NCBI RefSeq assembly: GCF_001938945.1
Contig: NZ_MKIO01000024.1
Location: 124,001-188,000 of the forward strand
Origin: Xaviernesmea rhizosphaerae
GTDB taxonomy: Bacteria > Pseudomonadota > Alphaproteobacteria > Rhizobiales > Rhizobiaceae
DNA: 64,000 bases
Reading direction: 5' to 3'
A model generated the notes under the pieces. It did no database searches, was not told where the DNA came from, and saw nothing but the letters and a program-made list of their open reading frames with translations. Made by a program: the position numbers and the translations under genes. Below are positions 44,849 to 53,440 of the stretch, piece after piece. Position 1 is the first letter of the stretch; each line of letters opens with the position of its first letter.

Positions 44849-45601
44849 CTACGCTTCGATCGACAGCCCAGCCACGGCGATCAGCGCCGCGCGATCGCGG
44901 ATCTCCACGAGATGCGGCTCGGGCAGCACGATCAGCCCCTGCATCTTCAGCTTGGTGAAGCTGCGGCTGACGGTTTCGATGGTCAGGCCGAGATGGTCGG
45001 CAATGTCGGTGCGGCTCATCGACAGCGACAGCGGATTGCCCGGCTGGCCATGGCGCTGCAGTCGCCGCGACAGGAGCAGGAGGAAGCTCGCCACCTTCTC
45101 GACCGGCGCCAGCCGCCCGAGCATCATCTGGCTTTCGCGCGCCTCCTGCAGCGCGCGGCGGGTCAGGCTGTAGAGCCTGTCGCGCAAGGGCGAGCTGGAC
45201 GCCATCAGCGCTTCCATATCCTTGACCGCGAAGCTGCAGAGCGTCGAGGCCGTCACAGCTTCGGCCGTCTGGGCATAGATCGTCTCGTCCGCCAGCCCGA
45301 GATAATCGCCCGGCAGCAGGAAGTCGCCAATCTGCCGGCGGCCGTCGGGCAGGTCACTCGACAGGCGCAGCATGCCGGAGGTGAGCGTGAAGACATGGCG
45401 GCGCGGCGCGCCTTCCTCCACCAGCCGCTCGCCGGGCTCGATGGTGCGGGTGCGCATGATCGCCTCCAGCCGTCCGATATCCTCATCGGGAAGGGCGGCG
45501 CAGACGGAGAGCTGGCGCACGGTGCAATGGGCGCAGATCTCGGCGTGAGGCGCCTGACGGTCCGGCCTGCAAAGAGCGGCCGGAAAGGAAATCACCGACA
45601 T
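44849..45601 (-). CDS. FNR-type oxygen-sensing transcription regulator (FnrN/FnrL-like)
   Basis: 250 aa CRP/FNR-family protein. Four cysteines are placed as in FNR for a 4Fe-4S cluster: Cys23, Cys26 and Cys34 (CAHCTVRQLSVC) and a central Cys122 (STLCSFAV); E. coli FNR uses 20, 23, 29 and 122. The dimer helix is followed by the HTH MSRTDIADHLGLTIETVSRS, whose ETVSR matches the FNR recognition helix for TTGAT half sites. The start is set at ATG 45601; ATG 45613 and TTG 45622 are in frame. Likely controls the cyd/hemN region through the box at 58905. Confidence 0.9.
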   Translation of the reverse strand: MSVISFPAALCRPDRQAPHAEICAHCTVRQLSVCAALPDEDIGRLEAIMRTRTIEPGERLVEEGAPRRHVFTLTSGMLRLSSDLPDGRRQIGDFLLPGDYLGLADETIYAQTAEAVTASTLCSFAVKDMEALMASSSPLRDRLYSLTRRALQEARESQMMLGRLAPVEKVASFLLLLSRRLQRHGQPGNPLSLSMSRTDIADHLGLTIETVSRSFTKLKMQGLIVLPEPHLVEIRDRAALIAVAGLSIEA

Positions 45602-45886
45602 GGTTCGACCCATCGAAAGCAAATCTTAAGCGCAAGTTTACGTCAATATGACGCTTGCCGCTATCGCTAGAACGCTTGCAGGTTGTCTTTTCAAGGCGAC
45701 GCGTTGCCGCATCGCATGAGGTCTCTGGCTGCCGCCAAGCGGGCAGGCCCGGTCTCGATCCTCTCAGACGATTTCCGGCTAATCGCTTCGCGAGCCGGAA
45801 ACGGGCACCAACGAAAATCTCTGGCCGGAAGGCCAGATTTTCGATGGACGGAATACGCTTTCCGGTCTGATCAACCGGAAAGCGTA
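45602..45886. other. intergenic region holding three hairpins
   Basis: Between the FNR-type gene and the hybrid kinase gene. It has a short palindrome CGTCAATATGACG at 45641-45653 near the fnr start and the hairpin block 45769-45887. No gene seen. Confidence 0.5.
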
Positions 45887-45887
45887 T
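45769..45887. repeat. triple-hairpin element
   Basis: Three consecutive stems. TTTCCGGC/GAGCCGGAAA lies at 45772-45801; GAAAATCT-CTGGCC pairs with GGCCAG-ATTTTC around GGAA; and a perfect 14-bp stem spans 45853-45866 with 45874-45887. The last one ends on the stop codon of the kinase gene and could act as its terminator. Mosaic build, different sequence from the RIME-like copies. Confidence 0.65.
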
Positions 45888-48838
45888 CAGCCGTGGCCCG
45901 CGTCGCGCTCCAGCGAGGCGAGGATGGCGCAGACCAGCCGTTCGCCATCATAGGGCTTCATCAGCAGCACCGCCCCTTGTTCGGCGCCGTCGGGCAGCCG
46001 GTCGTTGCCGGTGGCGAAGACAAGGCCGAGCGAGGGCCGCAGCTGCCGGGCGAACTGCGCCAGCGTGCCGCCCGAGGCGCCGGGCAGGCCGAGATCGGTG
46101 ACGAGAACGTCGATATCCGAGGTCCCGATCGTCTGCTGCGCCTCCTCGGCGCTGGCGGCCTCGATCACATGATGGCCAGCATCCTCGATCATCTCGCGAT
46201 TGTTGGCCCGGATCAGCGCATCGTCCTCGACCACGAGAACGGTCAGCATCCGGCTCGGCGTGGCGGCTGTGACGGGCCGGGCGGGCGCTGCGCGCGGGGC
46301 TTCCGCCTGATGGCGCTGGGCCGTGTTGGCCAGCACATGGCGGATCTTGCGGGCCAGCATCTCGCGCGTATAGGGCTTGGAAATCAACTCGACGTCCGGA
46401 TCCAGCCTTCCGCCATGGACAATGGCGTTTTCCGTGTAACCCGAAGTGAACAGAACGGCGATTCCGGGCAGACGCTCGCGAGCCCGGCGCGCCAGCTCCG
46501 TGCTCTTCAGCGTGCCGGGCATGACCACGTCGGTGAACAGAAGCTGGATGGCGATGCCGCTTTCGATGACGCTCAGCGCATTCTGGGCATTGGTGGCCTT
46601 GAGCACACCATAGCCGAGATCCGTCAGCATCTCCACCACGGTGGCGCGCACCTCGTCATCGTCCTCCACGACCAGCACCGTCTCGTTGCCGCCGACGACG
46701 GGGCCGCTCTGCACCTCGACCTCGCGGTCCTCGCCATCGGTGGCGCGGGGCAGGTAGATCTTCACCGTCGTGCCCTGGCCGACCTCGCTGTAGATCTTCA
46801 CATGGCCGCCCGACTGCTTGACGAAGCCATAGACCATCGACAGGCCGAGCCCGCTGCCCTTGCCCTCGGGCTTGGTGGAGAAGAACGGCTCGAACACCTG
46901 CTCCAGCACTTCCGGCGTCATGCCGCTGCCGGTGTCGCTGACCGAGAGACAGACATATTGGCCCGGCTCCACATCGCCCTGGATGCGGGCATAGCGATCG
47001 TCGAGAAAGGCATTGCCGACCTCGATCGTCAGCTTGCCGTGACCTTCCATGGCGTCACGCGCATTGATGGCCAGGTTGAGCACGGCGTTTTCCACCTGCA
47101 GCGGATCGACGAAGGAGTTCCAGAGGCCGCCGGCCACCATGGTCTCGATCTCGATGGCCTCGCCCAGCGAGCGGCGCAAAAGGTCGTCCATGCCGTTGAG
47201 AAAACGGCCGATATTGGTCACCTTCGGTTCGAGCGGCTGGCGCCGGCCGAAGGCCAGGAGCTGGGCGGCGAGCTTTGCCCCGCGCGCCACGCCGGCAAGC
47301 GCATTGGTCACGCGGCGTTCGGCCCGCTCATTGCCGATCACATCCTTGGACAGCAGCTGAAGATTGCCGGAGACCACCTGCAAGAGATTGTTGAAGTCAT
47401 GGGCGACGCCGCCGGTCAGCTTGCCGATCGTCTCCATTTTCTGCGCCTGCTGCAGCGCGACCTGCGCAGCGCGGCGCACGGCGATTTCCTCCTCGACGCG
47501 GGCCTCCAGCGTTTCGTTCAGGAGGCGCAGCTGCTCTTCGGCGCGCTCGCGATGGCGCACCTGCCGCTCCAGATCAACGGCATGGCGCTTGAGCGAGCTC
47601 TCGGCCTCGCGCTGATCGGTGATGTCGGTGTGGATGCCCACCCATTCGGCGATCTCGCCGCCATCGTCAAGAATCGGCACGGCGCGAATGGCGAAGATGC
47701 GCCAGGCGCCGTCATGGCGGCGCAGGCGGTGCTCCCAGACATAGGTCTGCTTGGCGGCGACCGCCGCACGCCACGTGGCGATGGAGGGCGCGCGATCCTC
47801 CGGATGGACGGCGTTCGCCCAGCCGTAATTCTGGTAGTCGGCGAAGCTCTGGCCTGTCAGCGCGCTCCAGCCCGGCTGCGGACCCACCATCCGGCCATCG
47901 GCGCTGTTGGTCCACAAAATACCGTGCACCGCCTCCACGGCGGCGGCAAAGCGGGCATTGCTGCGCGTGAGGTCTGCCTCCACCTGCTTGCGCTCGGCGA
48001 TGTCGATGATGAGGACATGAACACCCTCGACCGATCCATCCTCGCGCCTGTCAGGAACATAACGCACCTCGGCGGCCCGCTGCGTGCCATCCGGCCGTTC
48101 GATCACCGTATCCGTAACGATCGCCTCGCCAGCCAGCCCGCGTGCGATCAGCGCCTTGCGGTTCTCGTAAAAGCCGGGGCCGATCACCTCGCGCAGATGG
48201 CGGCCGATCACTTCCTCCGGGGTGCGGCCGAACCATTCGACATAGCTGCGATTGGCGAAGCGATAGATGCCATCCTGCCCGAAATAGCCGACAAGGAGCG
48301 GCAGCGCATCGGCGATGCGGCGCGTTTCGGCCTGGCTTTCGGCGAGCGCCTGTGTGGTGCGCACCTGCTCGGTGTTGTCGAGCACGGTGCACAGAACGCC
48401 GTCGACGCCGCCGGCATCATTGTGGATCGGCGTGTAGAACAGATCGAAGATCATATCCTCCGCCTGGCCGTTCGGATGCAGCGTCATCGGCTGATCGCGG
48501 AAGGACTGCACCTCGCCGCGAAAGCCCGCTTCCAGAATCCGGCTGTTCCAGTCGCGGACTTCCGGCCAGACCTCATCAACCCGGCGGCCGAGCGCCTGCG
48601 GATGCCGGCCGCCGGCAATGACACTATAGCCGTCATTGTAGAGCATCACCGCATCGCGGCCCCATAGCAGCGCTTGGGGTATCGGCGAATTGACCAGCGT
48701 GTCGATATGGACGCGCAGGATCTGCGGCCAGCCGTCCATGGGCCCGAGCGGTGTGGCGGCCCAGTCAAAGGCGCGGATCAGCGCGCCGGTCGTTCCGCCG
48801 CCGATCGGCCAGGCGGTCGCGCCTACGTCCTGTGTCAT
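45887..48838 (-). CDS. hybrid sensor histidine kinase, PAS3-HisKA-HATPase-REC2
   Basis: 983 aa, soluble. PAS-like domains at about 40-155, 175-285 and 300-410 (WSALTGQ, VHPEDRAPS, YVWEHRLRRHDGAWR), a coiled coil (410-465), then HisKA with His480 in GKLTGGVAHDFNNLLQVVSG. The ATPase has N box AVLNLAINARDAM, VSDTGSGM, FFSTKPEGKGSGLGLSMVYG. Receiver 1 (720-835) has Asp770 (LLFTDVVMPG) and receiver 2 (865-980) has Asp915 (VLVTDLGLPG) with Lys961. Such kinases with the HDFNN H-box are common in rhizobia and respond to cytosolic cues such as light or redox, but no cofactor Cys motif is evident. No partner regulator or phosphotransferase is adjacent. Confidence 0.92.
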   Translation of the reverse strand: MTQDVGATAWPIGGGTTGALIRAFDWAATPLGPMDGWPQILRVHIDTLVNSPIPQALLWGRDAVMLYNDGYSVIAGGRHPQALGRRVDEVWPEVRDWNSRILEAGFRGEVQSFRDQPMTLHPNGQAEDMIFDLFYTPIHNDAGGVDGVLCTVLDNTEQVRTTQALAESQAETRRIADALPLLVGYFGQDGIYRFANRSYVEWFGRTPEEVIGRHLREVIGPGFYENRKALIARGLAGEAIVTDTVIERPDGTQRAAEVRYVPDRREDGSVEGVHVLIIDIAERKQVEADLTRSNARFAAAVEAVHGILWTNSADGRMVGPQPGWSALTGQSFADYQNYGWANAVHPEDRAPSIATWRAAVAAKQTYVWEHRLRRHDGAWRIFAIRAVPILDDGGEIAEWVGIHTDITDQREAESSLKRHAVDLERQVRHRERAEEQLRLLNETLEARVEEEIAVRRAAQVALQQAQKMETIGKLTGGVAHDFNNLLQVVSGNLQLLSKDVIGNERAERRVTNALAGVARGAKLAAQLLAFGRRQPLEPKVTNIGRFLNGMDDLLRRSLGEAIEIETMVAGGLWNSFVDPLQVENAVLNLAINARDAMEGHGKLTIEVGNAFLDDRYARIQGDVEPGQYVCLSVSDTGSGMTPEVLEQVFEPFFSTKPEGKGSGLGLSMVYGFVKQSGGHVKIYSEVGQGTTVKIYLPRATDGEDREVEVQSGPVVGGNETVLVVEDDDEVRATVVEMLTDLGYGVLKATNAQNALSVIESGIAIQLLFTDVVMPGTLKSTELARRARERLPGIAVLFTSGYTENAIVHGGRLDPDVELISKPYTREMLARKIRHVLANTAQRHQAEAPRAAPARPVTAATPSRMLTVLVVEDDALIRANNREMIEDAGHHVIEAASAEEAQQTIGTSDIDVLVTDLGLPGASGGTLAQFARQLRPSLGLVFATGNDRLPDGAEQGAVLLMKPYDGERLVCAILASLERDAGHG

Positions 48839-49509
48839 GGCTTTTTCCTGATCGCCGGCGCATACCGGTCCTGAAGTCTATGCTGGTGTAGCGGATTTGC
48901 CGTCGCACAGAAACAGGCGCCTGCGCGGATTTGTCCCGCAAGATCGGGCCGAAAATCCTGCGCCCTCCGATGCCTCGGATTTCGGGTTCTACATCCTGGT
49001 CTTCCAGGGGGCGAATCCCGCTTTTCGGTGCGAAGCTTTGTGGCTCTGCCGGTCGCGCGGAATTTTCGCGCGCGCGCAAAGCTCCCGGACATCAGGCGCT
49101 GAGGGTGGGCGGCCGTCATGGTCAGCGGCCGGGCGAAGCCGGGATCGTTCAAGGCCGTCCGTCCCGGTAGCGTTGATGATGGCGCGGCTTAGCAAGACAG
49201 AGTTTAAGAATGGTTCATCATGAAAGATCGCGGGCGAAAATGGCGTACAACAATGACCGGGGCGGCAATCGCCATCGCGTGCGGAGGCCATAGGCAGGGG
49301 AGCCGGCAACCCTGACAATTTCGCCGGCGCCTAACGCCCCTGTCGGCACAAAAGGTCAAGGCCCCCGCGACGGCGGTGTCGCGGGGGCCTTGTGTCAGCC
49401 GACTTTCACGGGAAAAGCCGACAGATATGGATTTACACGATAGGTAGACAGGAGATGAAACGTTGCTCCCGTCGTTTCGCGGTTTCTACGCTTCTATTAC
49501 GCGACCGGA
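48839..49509. other. long intergenic region, partly structured
   Basis: 670 bp without a supported gene. 49293-49391 folds into two strong adjacent hairpins (see the separate entry). A 31-codon frame starting at 49220 lacks a ribosome-binding site and was not accepted. Confidence 0.55.
49293..49391. ncRNA. candidate structured RNA or bidirectional terminator
   Basis: Hairpin A: GGCAGGGG (49293-49300) pairs with CCCCTGTC (49337-49344), enclosing GCCGGC/GCCGGC. Hairpin B: perfect 14-bp stem (49358-49371 with 49378-49391). T-runs are weak on both strands. It may terminate the minus-strand gene ending at 49510 or be part of a small RNA. Confidence 0.4.
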
Positions 49510-49836
49510 TCACATTTCCGGGCAGCCGCGCATATTGGCGAAGGTGATGCGCTCAGGCCCGCGCCGGGTCATGCCCTCAACCACGACGCGGCGGTCGGTG
49601 ACGCGGACGATCTCGGGGTCGCGCAGGCCGGCGTCACGCGCAGCGGCGCGGGCTTCGCGCTGGCCGCAACGGTGGCCGCGCATGCCGCGCATCTCGCGAT
49701 CGTCGCGGATGACGGGACGCACGCCATCGGGGCCGATGCGCAGTTCGACATCCTGCGCGGCGGCGGGAACGGCGAAACCGGCGGTGCCGGCGGCGATCGC
49801 CAGCGCGAGGCCGGCAGCGGTAAAGGACTTCAGCAT
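49510..49836 (-). CDS. small exported protein of unknown function
   Basis: 108 aa with a signal peptide (GLALAIAAGTAGFAVPAAAQ). The mature part is short and charged: DVELRIGPDGVRPVIRDDRE, then AAARDAGLRDPEIVRVTDRR and GPERITFANMRGCPEM. Two cysteines (HRCGQ, RGCPEM) may pair. It resembles small rhizobial periplasmic proteins with a repeating basic strand pattern that looks PepSY-like (ARDAGLRDPEIVRVTDRRVV), but I do not assign a family. Confidence 0.65.
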   Translation of the reverse strand: MLKSFTAAGLALAIAAGTAGFAVPAAAQDVELRIGPDGVRPVIRDDREMRGMRGHRCGQREARAAARDAGLRDPEIVRVTDRRVVVEGMTRRGPERITFANMRGCPEM

Positions 49837-50056
49837 GGCTTTCTCCTCGCTTGCCCGCGCATCACACGGGCCTCTATTGGTTTGCCGGCACGTCGTTCGG
49901 CCGGTTGTTCAAAGCATTGTCAGCCGGAAAAGCCGGCAACACGGAAGTAATTGACGGTCGTCTGCTCGATCTTCCTCAGTCGGACAAGGGTGGTCCCAGT
50001 CGAACCCGTCATGTGTGCTCAAGAAGATCCTCAGCGCTTCTTTGTTCCCGAGCCCA
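49837..50056. other. intergenic region upstream of the small exported protein gene
   Basis: 220 bp between the small exported protein gene (its upstream side) and the terminator of the soluble FtsK gene. Contains an imperfect TGCCGGC-type stem near 49882-49935; nothing else recognised. Confidence 0.4.
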
Positions 50057-50093
50057 TGAAAAAGCCCGCCCGGCAGACTGTGCCGGGCGGGCT
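50057..50093 (-). terminator. intrinsic terminator of the second ftsK
   Basis: 13-bp perfect stem (50063-50075 with 50081-50093), 5-nt loop, followed on the minus strand by T5C. About 50 bp beyond the stop codon. Confidence 0.9.
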
Positions 50094-50144
50094 GGTAATC
50101 AGGTATGGATGCGATCGAAAGAGGGAGCCGATGCGCCTTAAGCG

Positions 50145-53100
50145 TCAGTCTTCGCTTTCCATCTGTGCCTCGGGCGCGGCGGGCTCGCGTCCGGTGCCGG
50201 CGATGATCGACCGCTTGCCGACATGGTTGGCCGGCCCGACAATGCCTTCCTTCTCCATGCGCTCCACCAGCGAGGCGGCGCGGTTATAGCCGATGCCGAG
50301 GCGGCGCTGGATGTAAGAGGTGGAGCACTTCTTGTCGCGCAGCACGACCTTCACCGCCTTGTCGAACAGATCCTGGCCGTCTTCTTCCGCCAGCGCGCTC
50401 TTGTCGAAGACGGGAGTGTCTTCCTCCGGCGCCTCGTCGGCCTCGTCCGCATCTTCGGTTACCGTGCCGAGGTAATCGGGACGACCCTGGAGCTTCAGAT
50501 GCGCCACCACCTTTTCCACTTCCTCGTCCGAGACGAAGGGGCCGTGGACACGGGCGATGCGGCCGCCGCCGATCATGTGCAGCATGTCGCCCTGGCCGAG
50601 CAGGTGCTCGGCACCCTGTTCGCCGAGGATGGTGCGGCTGTCGATCTTGGAGGTGACCTGGAAGGAGATGCGGGTCGGGAAGTTGGCCTTGATCGTGCCG
50701 GTGATGACATCGACCGAGGGGCGCTGGGTGGCCATGATCAGGTGGATGCCGGCGGCACGCGCCATCTGCGCCAGCCGCTGGATCGCGCCTTCGATCTCCT
50801 TGCCGGCCACCATCATCAGATCGGCCATCTCGTCGACGATGATGACGATATAGGGCATGGCCTCGAGATCGAGTTCCTGCTCCTCATAGACCGGCTCGCC
50901 GGTGCCCCGGTCAAACCCGGTCTGCACCGTGGTCATCACGCTCTCGCCCTTGGCGCGGGCGAGCGCTGCGCGGCTGTTATAGCCGTCGATGTTGCGCACG
51001 CCGAGGCGCGACATCTTCTTGTAGCGCTCCTCCATCTCCCGCACGGCCCATTTCAGCGCCATGACCGCCTTCTTCGGATCGGTGACGACAGGGGTGAGCA
51101 GGTGCGGAATGCCGTCATAGACGGAGAGTTCGAGCATCTTCGGATCGACCATGATCAGGCGGCACTCCTCCGGCTTCAGTCGGTAGAGCAGCGAGAGGAT
51201 CATGGTGTTGATGGCGACCGACTTGCCCGAGCCGGTGGTGCCGGCCACGAGCAGATGCGGCATCTTGGCCAGTTCGGCGATCACGGGCTCGCCGCCGATC
51301 GTCTTGCCCAGGCACAGCGCCAGCTTGAACTTGGTGTCGCCATAGCTGGCGGATTCGATCATGTCGCGGAAATAGACCGTCTCGCGCACCGGGTTCGGCA
51401 GTTCGATGCCGATGACGTTGCGGCCGGGGACGACAGCGACACGGGCCGAAAGCGCCGACATGGAGCGGGCGATATCGTCGGACAGGCCGATGACGCGGGA
51501 GGATTTGACGCCCGGCGCCGGCTCGAATTCGTAAAGCGTCACGACCGGGCCGGGGCGCACGTCGATGATCTCGCCGCGCACGCCGAAATCCTCCAGCACG
51601 CTTTCCAGAAGGCCAGCGCTCTGCTCCAGCGCCTCCTGCGTCATGGACGCGGTCACCTGAACCGGCGGCTCCTGCAGCAGTTCGACCGGTGGATAGTCGT
51701 AATCATCGCCGCTATCGGCCCAGAGCGCAGCACGCGGAATGGAGAAGGGCAGGCGGTTGAAATCGACGGGCGCGGCGGCGCGCGCTGCCGGTGCCTGGGG
51801 CTCGGCCGGGGCGGCGAGGGCAGCCGGCTGCGCGGCCGGGGCAGGCGTCCCGGCAACAGCCTCTGCCGCTGCTTCGGCGATGCCCGGGGCGGCCTCGACA
51901 CTGGTCGACTCGGCATCGACAGCAGTCGACGCGACGTCGGCAACCACCGATGCTGCATCGACGGCGGTCGACGCGGCATCGGCAGGGGCCGGTGCGGGTT
52001 GCGGGGCCGAGAGCAGCGGGAAGAGCGGCGCGCTGGCGCGGCAGTCGATTGCCCGGTAGAGCGCGATCACGTCGGAGCCATCCAGAACGGGGCTCGAAAC
52101 AGGCTCGACCGGATTGCGCATCCAGGCCGGCAGGTGGGTCGCTTCAGCCGTGGACGGGGCCGGCGCGTCAGCCTGTGCCGGTTCCGCCTGGGGGAAAGCG
52201 CGGGCGGCTTCGGCTGGGCCTGCCGCCTCGGGCGCGACGGCCGGCTCGGCCGATGTCGGTTCGGCGGCGCCGTGTGCGGCCTCCGGCAGGTCATCGAAGC
52301 CAAGATCGGGATTGCAGGCAAGCGCCTCGAAGAACAGGAAGTCTGGCAAGGCGGCCGCCAGTGCTGCGCGCGCGGTTCCTGCCGGAGCAGATGCGGGGTC
52401 CGTTCCAGGCTTGGCAGCCAGCGGATGTTCGGGGATTGCCTGAAGGGTCATGGCGAGCGGTGCGGCGGCGTTCTCCGGCGTCTGTTCCGGCTGCAGCTGC
52501 GCAGCCGCATGCGTTTCAGGCGCAGTGTCCTGAAGCGGGATGGAGGCGGTCGCCTCGTCCTGCGCCGTTGCCTCGGCCGGCCGGCTGTTGAGCCAGCCTT
52601 CGGTGGTGGCCTGGCTTTCGCCGGCGTCGGGGAAGCAGATCAGGTCGAGATCGGCACGCGCCGGCTTCAGCGTCTGATCGGGCGCTTCGGCCGCCGCATC
52701 GGTCACCGGGGTGCGATGGGCTTCGGCGTCGATCACCAGCCCCTTGTTCTGGGCCTCTTCGGCCTCGAGCGCGCGACGCAGGCGCAGCGCCAGCGCCAGC
52801 GCGCCGCGGGCGGCGGCATGCTCGTGCAGCGGCGAATCGGCCGGCGGGCTGAAGGCGGCGTGCAGGAAGCTCAGGTCGGAGGGCAGGCTCGGCTGCTGGC
52901 CAAACAGGCTGAAGGGCGATGCCTCCTCCTGCGGCGCCTGCGCGGTCACGCTCTCGCCCGGCATCTCGTCGCCATCGCCGTCCTCGGGCGCTTCCAGCCG
53001 GGGGCGCTTGGGAATGGCATTCTCCGGCGTGCGGGTGAAGCGCACATTCGGGCCGATGACAAAATTGCTCTGCCAGATCGGCGCCTCGATCCGGCCCTCG

Positions 53101-53258
53101 ATCTGGCCGGCGGCGATCTCGTCGGCATTCTCGCCGATCGCGCTGTAGCTGTCGGGATCCGGCGCGCCATAGATGCGCTTCACGCTCCTGCGCTGACCGT
53201 CCTGAGCCTCGCCCGCATTGTCGAGACCATGAGGAAAATTCGTTCGGGGAAGACGCAT
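50145..53258 (-). CDS. second FtsK/SpoIIIE-type DNA translocase, no membrane segments
   Basis: 1037 aa from ATG 53258 (TTG 53270 is an alternative). The first 500 residues are hydrophilic, rich in Ala, Pro and Glu, without any transmembrane helix, and include six imperfect 7-residue repeats (ASTAVDA type, about residues 424-466). The C-terminal half is a full motor: [20 protein letters not shown], Walker [21 protein letters not shown] (near 675), Walker [40 protein letters not shown], and the gamma domain [20 protein letters not shown]. Highly similar to the motor of the membrane FtsK at 29495, so a paralogue that may work in the cytosol or be tethered by partners. Confidence 0.92.
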   Translation of the reverse strand: MRLPRTNFPHGLDNAGEAQDGQRRSVKRIYGAPDPDSYSAIGENADEIAAGQIEGRIEAPIWQSNFVIGPNVRFTRTPENAIPKRPRLEAPEDGDGDEMPGESVTAQAPQEEASPFSLFGQQPSLPSDLSFLHAAFSPPADSPLHEHAAARGALALALRLRRALEAEEAQNKGLVIDAEAHRTPVTDAAAEAPDQTLKPARADLDLICFPDAGESQATTEGWLNSRPAEATAQDEATASIPLQDTAPETHAAAQLQPEQTPENAAAPLAMTLQAIPEHPLAAKPGTDPASAPAGTARAALAAALPDFLFFEALACNPDLGFDDLPEAAHGAAEPTSAEPAVAPEAAGPAEAARAFPQAEPAQADAPAPSTAEATHLPAWMRNPVEPVSSPVLDGSDVIALYRAIDCRASAPLFPLLSAPQPAPAPADAASTAVDAASVVADVASTAVDAESTSVEAAPGIAEAAAEAVAGTPAPAAQPAALAAPAEPQAPAARAAAPVDFNRLPFSIPRAALWADSGDDYDYPPVELLQEPPVQVTASMTQEALEQSAGLLESVLEDFGVRGEIIDVRPGPVVTLYEFEPAPGVKSSRVIGLSDDIARSMSALSARVAVVPGRNVIGIELPNPVRETVYFRDMIESASYGDTKFKLALCLGKTIGGEPVIAELAKMPHLLVAGTTGSGKSVAINTMILSLLYRLKPEECRLIMVDPKMLELSVYDGIPHLLTPVVTDPKKAVMALKWAVREMEERYKKMSRLGVRNIDGYNSRAALARAKGESVMTTVQTGFDRGTGEPVYEEQELDLEAMPYIVIIVDEMADLMMVAGKEIEGAIQRLAQMARAAGIHLIMATQRPSVDVITGTIKANFPTRISFQVTSKIDSRTILGEQGAEHLLGQGDMLHMIGGGRIARVHGPFVSDEEVEKVVAHLKLQGRPDYLGTVTEDADEADEAPEEDTPVFDKSALAEEDGQDLFDKAVKVVLRDKKCSTSYIQRRLGIGYNRAASLVERMEKEGIVGPANHVGKRSIIAGTGREPAAPEAQMESED

Positions 53259-53440
53259 GGGCACCTGCAAAACAAGAGTAGTCGAACGCGCCTTTCGGCA
53301 CCCTCTTTCAATAGAAAATAAAGGTTAACCACCCCTTTCCGCGCGGATGCGGGACCTGGGGCCAGGGCGTGCCAAATCGGCACGCGCCCGGGCGTTTTTG
53401 ATCGTTAAAATTCAATAATATCAGAAATTTAAGCTGAATT

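Noticed and set aside
45683..48667. 994-codon open frame antisense to the hybrid histidine kinase
   Set aside because: Arises from high-GC codon bias; no recognisable domain, while the opposite strand has full kinase and receiver motifs.
49220..49315. 31-codon frame beginning MKDRGRKW in the gap before the small exported protein
   Set aside because: No ribosome-binding site, and it overlaps the structured hairpin region.
50223..53321. 1032-codon open frame antisense to the second FtsK
   Set aside because: Gly/Arg/His-rich shadow frame without any domain; the sense strand encodes a complete translocase.
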